Positions 28,762-42,204 of a stretch of DNA of 64,000 nt are shown one piece after another. The DNA is taken from assembly GCF_030463535.1 (NCBI RefSeq), contig NC_132878.1, positions 21,565,925 to 21,629,924 of the forward strand, in the 5' to 3' direction. The position numbers and the translations under genes were made by a program. Each line of letters opens with the position of its first letter. Positions within the stretch are counted from its first letter, which is position 1. The notes beneath the pieces were generated by a model, which saw only the letters and a program-made list of their open reading frames with translations, did no database searches and was not told the origin of the DNA. The DNA is from Salminus brasiliensis (Eukaryota > Chordata > Actinopteri > Characiformes > Bryconidae).

Positions 28762-31700
28762 CTAGCTTTTATCTGTAGGACAGAAAAACAAACAAAAAAA
28801 AGTGTTACATGTTTATATTTATGCTCTGCTTTTATCATTTATTTTATATTACACATTCCTAAAAATTAGTGATGCACAAATTGGTCAGTCACACATTTAC
28901 ACTTGTGCACCAATGCGGTGCCCGAAACCTCTCTTACAGACCTTCCGCCTGCAATGTTTAACAGGCTCAAAAATCTTCATTGAGCTTCAGCACAGCTAAC
29001 AGGAGGGGCAATGGCAAGACATTCCTCCAAAATGGACAAATGGCAAGTTTGTCCTGGCCAAAGTGCTTTGCGCAAAAGGTGCACAACATTTGAACTTTGC
29101 GCACGTCTGTCACAGTGCACCGTTTACTGTTGCGCATAGCTCAGCTGTGAAGTGCATCTGTCTCATTCGCGAGGAATCAGGTAACAAGTGTAAACATTAG
29201 CAACATTAGCGAGTTTAGCATTTTTTTTTTTTTTTTTTTTTTTTACGAATATAACTGTCCCACCATTCAGCCCTGCACTCATTTTATTGATTGCCTTTTT
29301 AAAAATCACACATGATGAGCGGGGTCTTTCAGCTGGACATTTTAATATCCTGATGATGTGGAAACTGATAAGTGTTACTGGTGTATTTAGGAATAAAAAG
29401 TAGCCTCATGACAACATGACCGGAAGCTGTTTAACCCAACTATTTATGCTTTTGAATTAATTTTTTGTTACATGCCTTACATAAAATATAGAAAGCATTT
29501 TTCAAATTTCAGATATGTGTTTGATTTAGAATTATGCAGTTATATACATTTAACAGTATGAATAAAAGGTCGAACAAAAATGTTTCTATATGCTGTCATT
29601 TATAATTATTTTATTACATTTTAACATTTGAAATCTGACAAAATCGGAATTGGCCAGTCATATGCTGAAAGTCATATCGGAAATCTGAAAATCAGAATCA
29701 GCAAAGAAAATGGCAAGCTAGAGATGCATCAATAGGCAGCCGGTAAAACGGTCAAACAATGTAATTCAATGTAAGTAACAAGATTTGTAATGGGTTGAAT
29801 AAAAGCAAACTGTTGCAAAGCTGTTACCTTTGTTCTCTTCAGTAGAGTCAGTAGCTGCTTCCTCTGGGTGCTTTTGGCATAGTTGGTTATATTTACTTTC
29901 TACATCCTGCAAAAAAAGGAATGCAAGTGATGTAAAGGTAAAAAAAACTAACCAAAAAAACAACCAATTACAGTAAGTAGCTTTACAAAAAAACTAACTC
30001 AAGACCCTGAATGTGTGATCAGTGTTTAGCACGCTTCAGTAAACAAGGCTACAGTTACCTTCAGGTGCTGCAGGTTGGCCTGGAGCAGGCGTAAGTGGGT
30101 CATGACCTGTCTGCTGAGGTTGGGTCCTCCACTTTGTGAGGAAGACGAGGAGAGGAGCTTCTTCAGGTCAATGCCAGAGTCTCCTGCTGCTGTCGGCTCA
30201 ATACTGCTGCCTTGAACATCATCAGTACTGCTCTCACCTGAGCCACCGTAACCTTCCAACACCATGTAACTCCCTGCTGAGACAGACAGACAGACAGACA
30301 GACAGAGGGTTAAAAAACAACATATGTATGAACTGTATACTCTATAACTGTATACTATATGTGTCACTAGGAACGTTTGCAAACCCTTTACAATTTCAAT
30401 CCATGTCCTATATTCTTGTTTAGTGTTTATCTGATTCAGGAATGTTGACATTACCTAATGCTAGAGAGGCCTGTGGGCCCTGGGATTCTTTAAGACTTCT
30501 TGTAATATTATTTGCTGTGCCCTTGACCACTCAATGGAATAGTGCTAAATTTCCTCCTTTCGTATATATTATCTGCCTTAACCTGGACTGGGGGTTTTGT
30601 AACCTATTCTAGCCTGGTGAACTAAATGTCCCCAAGTTATATAGTTGCTTTTATACATGAGTAGCTTCCCACAATGCCCAACTGCATTACAAAAGGTTCT
30701 TCGGGCTTCTTTGAGTGATGCCTAAAAAAAAACATTTTGGTTCCATAAAGAATGTGTGTAAACATGTAAAGGTTTCAAGAAGTCAATGTAAATTTAAAAT
30801 GTTCTTCACACCCATCTTTGTTACAAAATTGGTTCTTAACGAAACCAAAAGTTCTGTGGCATCAATCAAAGAACCCTTTGCATAACTTTTATTTGTAACA
30901 GTGTGACTCAAATATTTTGGTCCTAATCCCACTTCTGGACTATTGTTTACAAACAGGATTACTACTTCAATTATTGATTACTCCTACAAACATACAAAAT
31001 GGATTTTGTGAAAGACAAAAAACAAACTAAGACTCCAAAATCTAAAGCAAAGGAAGCTGAAGAAAATATAATTATAATATAAAATATATATATATATATA
31101 AATTTGTGCTTGAGTGGACCAACTTGTTCAGAGTACCCGAACAAGTAGATCTAGCGATCCTCTCACCATAGTCCTCTGAGGTCTCGAAGAAGCCTGTATC
31201 TCCAGAGGGCAGCTCCTGAGCGTTCTCTGGCCTGGTCTGCACTGTCTCAGTCCTCTCAGCGCCATTCTCTACAGAGCCACTGGGGGCAGCACTGTTTGTT
31301 GGACCTTGCAGAGAGCCCGTCCTCAGCTCATGTGCTCGAACCTCCCCTCTCTCTCTGTCCCTGTCCACCTCCTCCTGACTGGCCATGTGATTGATCAGGA
31401 GCTGCCTCAGAGCCGCCACTGAGCAAGAAAAAGAGATCTTAAGTGAGTTCAGTGTAAATGCAGAGCTTTGTGTAGTAACATGAGGCCTAAACCTGCAGAA
31501 CACACACACACACACACACACATCAAAATCCCCAAATACATCATTAACATCAGTTTGAAAAGTAAATGTAGCATTAATTAATTAGATGTAGCTGGTAATT
31601 AGAATAAATAGAAATAAATTGTTGTGATCACATGCTGTACAGTGTATTGCCATTCATGTTTACATGATTTCTGGATCTTACTCCCTTCTTCTTTTGATAT

Positions 31701-34700
31701 TATAAACTGAACTAGAGTACATGGTCACTGGAGGTAAGTGAACACTCACAGTTCCGCAGTGCTTCGTCTGCCATCAGTGGAGGCAGGTCAAAGACCTCAG
31801 AGTCTTTCTCTTCTATAGCGATGGCCTGGCGTGAGCGCTGCTTCAAGAAAGGAAGTTTGTAGGCCAGTTCAGCATCCAGGAACGCTTCCTCCTCTTCCTC
31901 TTCCTCCTCTTCATCCTGCACCTGCAGCGAACTCTCCACTTGTCCTTCATCGTCGGACTTGGTCTCGAAAGGGTTGGTTCCTGCTGAAGGGCACGAGGTG
32001 GCGTCTTTTTCTTGAGGAAACAATATTTTAAAAAAATTAACGGAGAGCTTTAGGGAAAAGCAGAAAAGCAGTCAGAGACAAAAATGACATTATGCCAATT
32101 TATTTTGACTGGATGCCATTTACAATTATAAAACAGTCACTACAAAACAACACTACCTATTTTTGGAATACAATATTCTATTTATTTCCATATTTATGCT
32201 AATATTCATAACTAAGAATGCCTTGTTACAGTGTTTCTGTGCCCCAATTTAACCCAACTACCTTACCATTATTGTTTTGTGTTTTTTTTCCACAAACAAT
32301 TGTGTGAAAAAGAACTTATTTAGCCATATAGAGGAGTTGGAAGGTATCTGAGATTCAGCCTTTGATTTCATATTGCACTGAGGAGCGACAGCCGCCCCTT
32401 TTAACTGTCTGTAGACACATGGTTAAACACTGGTTTTAACCCAGAAGAAGCACATACGACAGGGGTAGAGGAAAAAAAAAAAGATGATGGGGGTGGATTG
32501 AGCCTAAAAGAGGAAGTCCCAATCAGATCCAGTTAATAACATTAATCTGAAACAACAGGTTTTACTGCATTACAGTGTTTTTTTTCTCACCACACTATAT
32601 CGAGCACTAACATAATGTCTTTTTATTGCTTACTTAGCAAGTTTGAGCTTTGAGTGTTCCACTGAAAACACCAAGTAGGGGTATCTTTTAGGGCTAAAAG
32701 TGAAATATGTTAAATTCTTTTTATGTTACAGGTTAATCAAAGCCTGTGTCAGCACCAAAATCTTTGACTGGAAAATATATACTTTCTTACAGAATATTAC
32801 CAAACATCCTTAAAGTAGCTGAAATAGAGAAAAAAATACCTGGAGACTGGCTGCTTCCAGTGGAAATGCGGTCTGGGTCTTTGTTTATTTTCGGCACGCT
32901 TGAGTTGATCATCTCGACGGCGTCTCGCACACCACTGCAGTAAGGAAATACACATTTGAACAAACTGAAGACAGGTACTGCATGATTAAGGTAGGCTCAT
33001 CAATTTTACTCAAGACCAGCCACATTTCATACTGGCAACCTGATGAACTTGACTTTTTCAGTAGGTCAAACTCACTCAGTCTGAGGTAAAGGAATGATAT
33101 TCGGCTGCTTGCCCTTCATACTATCTGCTCTCTGGGTGATAAGACACTGCCATCTGCAAAAACAAAATACAAAATAATAATGATTAACATGAATAATAAG
33201 CATTTATTGTCTAAGGCTCACATTCTTCAGTAGACTTTTTTTTAAATGCATTAACTTGTTTCATGTCTGGATCATATCTGGATACACACTAAATGTCCAA
33301 ACGTTTGTTGACGCCCCTTCTAATGAATGCATTCAGTTTCTTTAAGTTGCACCCATTGCTAACATGGATGTACAAATGCAGCTTGTCTAGTCCCTGTAGA
33401 GAAATACTGCTAATAGAATTGGACTCTCTGAAGCAGATAAACATAAGCCTGTTGGCACCATGCTGTCTAATGCCAGTGTCTTGGGTGATGTACATTTAGG
33501 GTAAAGGAGTAAAACAGTGTCAATGTTATTAGTCACTGAACAACACAAGTACTGCACTTACGTTCTCTGCTCAGACACGGTCTGTGCCATCAGCTCATAG
33601 ATTTGCGCTCCGTTGTCAGACATGGACAGCACAAAGAATGACTTGTTGTCTGTGAAACAGCAAATTGAACACCTAGTTAGCTTAGCCCCGGAGCCTCAAG
33701 CAAAACCGTGATCTTCACTGTTCCCACATAACTCCCTCAGCGAAATTAGTATTATGAACAGAAAGCAGCAATAAGGAGGATAGAGCTATATAACCGATCA
33801 TATACACATACTGTGACTGTAAAAAAAAAAAAAAATACTGTGACTGGGAAAATCCCTAATTTACATTCTAATAAAGAGGTCTCTCTCTTCTTCTCCAGTA
33901 CTTCAAGCCAAGACTTACCGGTAGCTACGGAGCGCACCATTACAGTGCTGAGCTTGATGATGGGGCTGAAGGTGTGTTTGGTCTCAGCTGTGCCTGCCAG
34001 ATTCTTACTGTGGCACTTCAAGATTAGCTTCTCATCCTGCCTCTGCATTAGCACCAAGATATCCTCCAGCAGGAGTGTGTACAACTCTGGATAACACACA
34101 TACATATTTTATATTATATATAATAATAATTTTATATAAATAATATATTGTTAAATATATTATATATATTATAAAATAAAAAGCTAAATTATTTATATAT
34201 AAACAATATACAATTATGTAAAAATGATCCTATTTACATACACATATCCATCCATTTATACAACCATATACTTAATACTAATATTTCTAATATATCTGGT
34301 GACAAATCAGGATTAAATCATGCCTAGACACATTTGATCAGCAAAGACATATCAGTGGTCTTTAGGTTTTACTTTCAAAACACTCCCAAAACTGTCTTTC
34401 AATCCAATCAAAAATGCATTGAAGTGCAAAGTCATTTGTTTTGCATAGACAAATTGTGTGGTTGAGAACATGCTATGACTTTAGTCCATAAAACAGAAAC
34501 AAATTCACCACATAGCTGAATAGTGGCCGGCCATTCGGAGTGACCAGAGCTACTTTTACTTCAGCATAGTTTAAAATATTCATTGCACAGTGCTTTAGTT
34601 TGAAAGTGGAACAGTACTATTCAGCAGGATGTTATGTGGAAGATCATGTGGATTCAAACATTTTACCATAAATGTTTAAATAAGGTCTACCCATCCAGTT

Positions 34701-37700
34701 TTACTAAAGTGTTTTGATGATTTTTCGTCAAACTACTCCTTTAAGGGTCACAGTTTGGTCCACAGAACTCTTACCAATAGTCTTGTCTTTGTTCACCTTC
34801 CAAGACAGTGGACCCTCGTGCACCATTTTCCTTTTGGTCAAGTCAAGGTTCTGCAGAGAAACAATACACTTTTATCAGAAAATGTCAAATTGTACTTGAT
34901 TAAATGCAGAGATGGATCACTTCGGACCAGAATGGGAAGTGACTTGCCTTAAACTCAGCAATCATAGGATGTTCACTTTGCTTCAGCGAGGAAAGGTCCA
35001 GTCTTCTCTGGTAGTCCTCTAACCTCTATGAACAAAAGAACAGAAGGCAAGCTTCCATCAGCTCATTATACTCATTATAAAGTGCTACTGTTTTTGAGCT
35101 GAACTGTTTCTATTCTATTGCTATTCAGTTGTTTCTGACCTGTTTGTTCTCAGCCTCCTTCACTTCCTGATTGACGTGGTTGAGAATCTTCCGGCAGCAT
35201 TCTCCAGCCCGTTTCACTTTGCTCTTCTCCTCGGCATCCTCTGCAACAAAACATACAAATACACATATTTATGTGAGCTTTGGATTTGTGTGAAAGATGT
35301 GTTTGGGATGTGTATGAAAAAGTAGGAATTTAATACCAGTGTATTTGGCAATATTCTCGAGCAGGAGAGGGTATTTGGTGAGTCTCTGCATTTCCACAGG
35401 AATGATGTCCTTCAGCTGGAGCCTTCGGCACTGCCGATTACTCTCAGCCTCCTAGAACACACATACACAGAGGAGTTGGTTTTAAACTACAATATCTAAC
35501 CTTTACAATGATGGAGGAAAAATATTTAAGGTAAATTAACTGTATAGATTATAATTAACATAATAATCTACAGTGTGCCAATAAACAATTTTCACAATAT
35601 GATAGGTACTGTGTTTCTTGTACCACAATCTGATACATTCTGATAGAAATAAGAGAATGTTTGAGTGTTTTTTTCGAAGTAATAAGCATAGAAATCATTA
35701 CAAATTCAACAAGCCTCCCAGTCTATGTCTTACCTGCACAAAGGAAGCGAAACGCTGGTCCTTCTTCTGCCTGCTTTTTATGAGCTCCAGGGCAAAGGGC
35801 TGGTTACTGCAGAACGTCCCCACTGCACGCTTGATCTTCTCTTCCTCTGCTCCACTGAACTGCAAGCAGGAGGGCACATACGTTTAGCTAGAGAGATCTG
35901 AAATGATCTACATGCATGTTTCTCAAGATGAAGAAAAAAAACGATACATTGGACTGAAACAATGTTCATGTTTTCTTACCCAGGATAACAGATCATCTCC
36001 TATAAGGTCTATGACTGCTGTCTCATTCTTCTTCCTAATAGCAGTCATCTGCTCGGTTATGGATACTGGAGAGGATAACAACAACCAGTGACTACCTAGA
36101 AACATTAACTTTCATCCATTGCTTATCAAATCACCATGTTTGATCATGAAGGCTATGAGCTGATAAACTGTTTACCATGCAGCTGGACAATCTCCTCCAG
36201 GTTGGTGAAAATGTTTTTGATGTCTGCAGGGGGTAGGATGGTCTCTCTGGTCATCCTCTGGTAGAACACGTTATCTAATACCTTCAGCATTCGCAGGTGC
36301 GCACGCTCAGTGTAGAACAACTCTATAGCAGCAGAAATCAGTGAGAATGTTACAAACAGATACACATGCTACTGAAATCTGCAAGCAAAACAAAACAACT
36401 ACAAAACACTGAACAGATATACTCCAGATATAGCTTATAAACCACTACTTGCTTAGTGTCTCAGGCTTGTTTCTGCAGTTTATCAATAAAGCTATGAGAC
36501 TTATTCAGAGAAATCATAGTTTATAGTATTGGTGGCCTCCCTCACTAGTCTCCTTCTTGCCTGGTCAATCAGTTGTGCTCTAGGCAGACTTACATATGCG
36601 CCATATTCTTTCCATTTCGTAATAATGGGTTTAACTGAACTGTAGGGAATGTTCAGTAAATTTAGCAATCTAAATCTAACCAATACAAAAATGTTATGCA
36701 TTCAGTAAATGATGTTTACAAAGTAGAGCCTAAAAGGGATGAACAATATCCCATTTAGTGGGACCTAACAACTAGGTTGGGCTACAGAATTTACATTTCT
36801 GTTCTTGTTTCATCCGTGTATACGTATTCACATTCCTCACCGTTAATGACCTCCTGTCTCTTGATCTCATGCGGGGGCAGTAGTGCGAGGACGTCTCTGC
36901 TGACAAGTGTCTGCCAGTGAGGAGGGTCCTGCTCTGGCTCCACTTCAGCCCCCTGATCATCCTCACTCTGCACATCTCCTGAGCTCAATGGCTCCATCCT
37001 ACAGAAAAAAAACACATATAAATGAATATAAATATAATATAAATCATGCATGTATTTATGCACAGATATAACGAAGAGAGGGAGAAACCGTTGAGCTTAT
37101 CTGATGAATGAGTAAGCAATACCACAGTTAACTAATACAGAGTGGGATGCTAATAAGGAGAATCGTATCCACAAGTGGTATTTTCTCCTCAGTGGATGAT
37201 ATGCCAACATGTTAGTTTGTGAGAGAAATATACTTTCACTTGTTTATGAACCAATCTAACATCTGCTAGAGTAGTTAAAATCAAATGTCATACTTATGTT
37301 ATACTTGAAATGTTACAAAAAACCTGAAAACTGAACACATACAATCTATTTCACAGACCTTCCATTAAATCTCAACTTCATTCAAATAACTTCTTCAGCT
37401 GTGGTTTAAATAACTAACTGTGTCCTGCTCCATCTCTACGTGGTTGATCATGCTCACCTCCTCAGTGGCCGGGGTGTGCCTCCTTCCTGATTCCTGTGCA
37501 AAGAGAAAACCGCAGCTGTATTAACCTTTAAATCTTCCCTTAAACCCTGCAGCCTCTGTCCTTAACTTATGAGGATGGAGGCTTTCAAGCACACATCATA
37601 TGGCAGAGTTCTGTCCACTCAAGCTCTCTCAAAGTGTGCTACTGTCCCAGTGAGAGCCTTGAGAGAGAAGAGCTGGAGAACAAAGGCCTGTCTCTTCAGC

Positions 37701-40700
37701 ATGTAGACTGCAAGAACAGAAATAGCTGCGAGGCCTGCCATCACGGCTGCGGAAGGATTCCCAAGCTGCTCGGTCTAAAACAAGCGTCTGTTAGAGACGG
37801 CAGTCGTTAAGTCCCACAAATTCAACAGAAAAATAAAGTTTCTTATTAGTTAAAAACTGTCTGGGCCAGACCAGGACTGTGCTTGCTTCCTCCATAGCAA
37901 CAGCTAGAATGACTGTTACTTGATAGCGTCCAAATCCGTTCCTTCCATTTCCACTCGTGTACTTGTTGCTTCAGTGAAGGTTGGTTTTATTTGAGTCTGA
38001 TTCATGCACCACTAACAGGCTCACAAGATGAGGCAGCATACAAAACGATCATTACTTGGGGGGCTGGCTAACTTACCTGTCTATTTCAGGCTCCTCTTCC
38101 TGCAGGTGGTCCAGAGCACAGGAGCTGAAGTCAAAGTGCGTTCCTGAGGATGCAGAATCCTGACCTTCTCCTGAGAGGACGCCATCTCCAAGCCGGGGTA
38201 ATGCTGAGGATGGAGCTCCTCCTGAGCAACGGATAGAGACAAATATAAAAAAGGAATCCAAATATCTATAATCATGGTTATGCATGTGTATGTTATGCTA
38301 ATGCCAGTTATGGGCAGCACCTATTGTGTGTTACTTTAAAATGTATAGTACATTTACAATGAAGTATTTGTAGAGAGTTGCATTGTTTGTAATGGGGTGG
38401 TTTGTTTTTGCCACTCATGTCACTTGCTGTTAGCCACAGTGTTACCAGAGTTCATTTTGGAGTCGTCTTAACTGTAAAGTTACACTAGTCAATTATTATT
38501 ATTTTTCTTTTTACTATAGTTGCTAGGGTACAAGCAAAAGAGATGTGCTCCAAGTATCATTATTTATTTATTTATTTTATTATTATTTATATATAATTTG
38601 TTTTATCTTTAGGTAAGCACTTGGCTAATAACCAAATGATTTGTAAGGTTTATAGTGAGACTATATACTGAAGCTCAAAGAATCCTCTCCTGAAATGCAA
38701 GGAGACAGTAAATGTTCCCAATTAGGAGAAGAGCTGAAAGAAAACAGGCCAATTATTCAGCTGAACAGGCCGGTCATGCCCAGGCCTGAGCCATATTTAT
38801 CTAACCTCTTGGAATACAAATTCTGTTCTACTATCAGTTTTTATCTTTTTTTATCCTAAAGCAAACAGTCACCAACACACAACAGATCTGATCCTAGAAC
38901 AGAACAGAACATATGGACCCAGGAGAGCACATCCAGAGTGCAGGCATGCAAACAAACACAAACAAACTGGGCTGACTATACAGAGCCTGGAGAGAAAATC
39001 CCAGAGATGGGAGAAAAGAGCAGTGGAGGAAGAAGAGAGTTTAGAGAAAATTGAAGAGAAAAACAAGAGGGAGAAAAACAAAGAGGGGATTTAAAAACGG
39101 GAGAAAGCAGAGGCAAAGTGAAGTATGGAGAGAGCAAGAACGACAGAGAGGACAAAAGCCAAAGAAAGAGAGAAATGGAGGATGAGATGCTGAGGGAAGG
39201 AGAGAAAACAGGAAGACACAAGGAGAAACAGAGAAGGGAAGTAGGCGAGAATGAGAGAAAGAAGGAAAAAGAGAAAAAAAAGAAAGAACAGGAGCAAAAA
39301 AAGAGAAATGGACAGAGAGAGAGAGGCTGAGAGAAAAGGAGGAAAAGAGAAAAATAAAATATAAAAGTATAAATAAAATACATATAATAAGTATATGAAT
39401 CTGATGAAGAAAGAACGAAAGAAGCCATAGGACAGAAATAAAACAATGAGAGAGCGATAGAGACAGCAACAGAGAGAGCGAGAAGGGGGTGAAACTGCAC
39501 AGAAAGCTGTGTGTCTGACCTGTGTCAGTGTCTCGCAAGCCGGTGTCAGGGCCCTGAGCTGCGGGGGCACTGTAAGGAGGAGAGCAAATGAAGGCTAAGC
39601 CGCTGTCTGGCCCATCGCTGGACTGACTGCCCCACACTCGCGCTGATGAAGAATCGACCTGCTCTGCTGAACCCAGAGTGGACTGAGACGGCTGCTTCTG
39701 TGGCCGTGGCTTAGCCTGCTCCAACGCTTTACTGACTGGAGAGGGGGAGAGAGGGGGGAGAGGGAAAGAGGGAGGGAAAAAGAGACAGAATCGTTAATAA
39801 TGCCTTTTTACAAAGACAGCTAAGACCCACTAAACCCACTACGTTAGGGAGGAACTTCACATAGTAAAGAGAAAGCTCTCCAAATAAATAAGCCATTATT
39901 ATTTCGCAAAGCACAAAAGTCAATGAAGAATGTTTGACCATGTGACACTGGGGCTGGGTGACAATCCAATGTTGGCCTATATAGCATCATATATCGGCAA
40001 TGATGGCATAATGCAACAATGAGACTTATCCCCATCACTGTAAAACTATGCTTTCATGTAGGGCATTAATAAACCTATAATAAATTTTAAATGCAGCTGT
40101 TTAAGCCGTTCTGAAGTCACTTGTAGTTGAAAAAAAAGAATGCCTGAAGACAGCCTTAGAGCCAAACGATGCTCAATATGTGCTTTTAACAGAACTAAAG
40201 AAAAGAAAAGTCAAATCAATATTTACACAATAACAAAGAAATACAGTCCTACTCTCTACTGTCAACACACTTCTGTACATTTTAACTTACAACTGCTATT
40301 TACTTGCTACATTTAACACCCTGCTATTACTTTTGCATATTATGTTACTGTTTTCCCACTTAGAACAAAGCTACAGCCACATGTAACCAGGAGTCCCACA
40401 GAGCATAATTAACCCCGCTCTTCCTGGGTGGGTAGGACGGCGCTCCCTCTTCACCATCATTAAGCATGACACTAACAAGCACGACACGTGTTGCATGACA
40501 AAAAAACAAAAAACAACTGCCAGTTACTGTTACCCCTCCAAGTATTTTCAGATGTCTACTGATGTTGCATTAATGGCACGCTGCAGTGTCAGAGATGGAC
40601 ATGCTATGGAAATGACCGAATTTGGGGTTCAAACCTTTGCATATGTGCCAAACACAAAATTATTTTTTCATTTTTAGAAAGTAACTGTGTAAACATTGGT

Positions 40701-42153
40701 CACAACATACGAAAAGAAGACAAGCTGTCCCTAAACTTTTAACTGCCTATGTATGTGCCATTAGCCAGCTCTAAGTTGTTAGCCTTTCATGTCCAGCAAC
40801 AACGTCTGCATTTCAACCGTTCATTCAAAAAAAGGAAATTACACAGTGGTTTGATCTAAACACTTTAGTGTCCAAGGAAGCAAACAGGAAGCTTCTCCTG
40901 AAAGCTCCAGACAGGCACTTCCTCAAAGACACCCATTATGTCCTGGCAGTACAACACTGACCACAGACCTGACAACTTTACAGCGAAATCAGGCACAGAT
41001 TTCTCAAAACTACAATTCCACTGATCTCTGTGGGGACGGTCTTTTCATAACCACAAACCTACAAACCTCTGTCTGCTCTGTACATCTAATTCTGTCCTCA
41101 GTTCAATCTAAAACAATACAGTTTGCACTTTGGGGATGCCTAAGGCTCTAAAGGCTTTATGGACTGTGAATATAAATAGCACCTTATCTTACCACCCAAC
41201 TCTAGCTCACTACAGCATTTTTCAGCATAATTTTAACCTGCTGCATCTGTAGCACACATATATGGAAGCACCTGCACAGTGGTGTCTGTCAAAGTGCTTT
41301 GAGTCAAGCACTTTATGTTCTTTTTTTCTTTTTCTTCAAGGAAACATCAAAATAATTGCTTGTAATTAACTGTACACTACAGATATGGCAGATAGAAACA
41401 TGAGTGAATAAATGCTGATGGTTTTTCTCTCACTACACAGTTTAATGCTGCCAGCATCACTCACCTGGGGTAGCATCGATTCTGCTGGGCCTTCTAGGTG
41501 GGCCGAGGATGCTGGGAAAGCGAGTCTTTTTCACTTTTTCCTCCGTCCCTCCCTCCTTCTCTGGTTTAATGGTCTTCTGCTCAGAGTAATACAGAACAAA
41601 CAACAAGATCTTAGAGAGAGGGGACTCAAAAACGATCTATAGCACAAGTCTGTGTAAGTACATTAAAGATTGTAACTACACGGCCAAAATGTGATGAAAC
41701 TTGACTATCAGACCTTTATAAGCTTGTTGGACATCCTGTTTTAAAACCACAGACATTCATATGGAGTTTTCCCCTCTCTTCCGTTGTTGCTTCTAGACAA
41801 CTCATTCGCCTTTTACAATAATGGCACTTGCCACTGACTGAGGCAGCTCTAGCAGAGCAGAAATTTATCAAACTCACTTATAACAAAGCCATGTGACAGA
41901 AACCCATTCGACTGCCGTGTGGCTAAAACACTAGACCTCAGTAATTATGAAGGGTGTCAACATGGTTTGGCCATATACTGTATGTTTGTAAATGATATTT
42001 AAAGCTCCTACCTTGATTTTGGGAAATAAGTTCATGCGTTTAAGTTTGGACTCAAGCCCCCGAGACTCCTTCACTTTTACCCCAAGGTGCTTCATATACG
42101 ACAGGATGACATACTGCATTGTGTTACTGGCGAGAGAGGGAGAGGGAGAGGGA

Positions 42154-42204
<51 letters not shown>

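Larger units (their letters stand above)
28762..32934 (-). other. arhgef12: arhgef12 C-terminal regulatory tail exons
   Basis: Exons: 32840-32934, 31750-32010, 31167-31418, 30059-30276, 29828-29906, 28762-28772. The tail contains a long acidic run (QDEEEE... about nine Glu, 31875-31920), the conserved helix ADEALRN / LAALRQLLINHM shared with the human C-terminus, the patch SYMVLEGYGGSGESSTDD and a closing coiled coil (LRLLQANLQHLKDVESKYNQL). The last exon contributes only DKS and the stop. In the family this region supports oligomerisation and autoinhibition. The acceptor of 30059-30276 is an NAGNAG; both choices keep the frame. Confidence 0.88.
33076..35025 (-). other. arhgef12: arhgef12 PH domain exons
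   Basis: Exons: 34948-35025, 34775-34850, 33919-34086, 33562-33649, 33076-33153. They encode RLEDYQRRLDLSSLK (DH-PH linker), KMVHEGPLSWKVNKDKT, LYTLLLEDILVLMQRQDEKL, FSPIIKLSTVMVRSVAT, FFVLSMSDNGAQIYELMAQT and the closing helix TWQCLITQRAD. The PH domain assists RhoA exchange and binds activated RhoA as feedback in this family. The intron after 34948-35025 starts with GC. Confidence 0.92.

Noticed and set aside
38976-39724. Long minus-strand frames rich in Ser, Leu and Phe that look like membrane proteins
   Set aside because: They run from the real exon 39520-39735 into the polypyrimidine intron; the hydrophobic look comes from the base bias.
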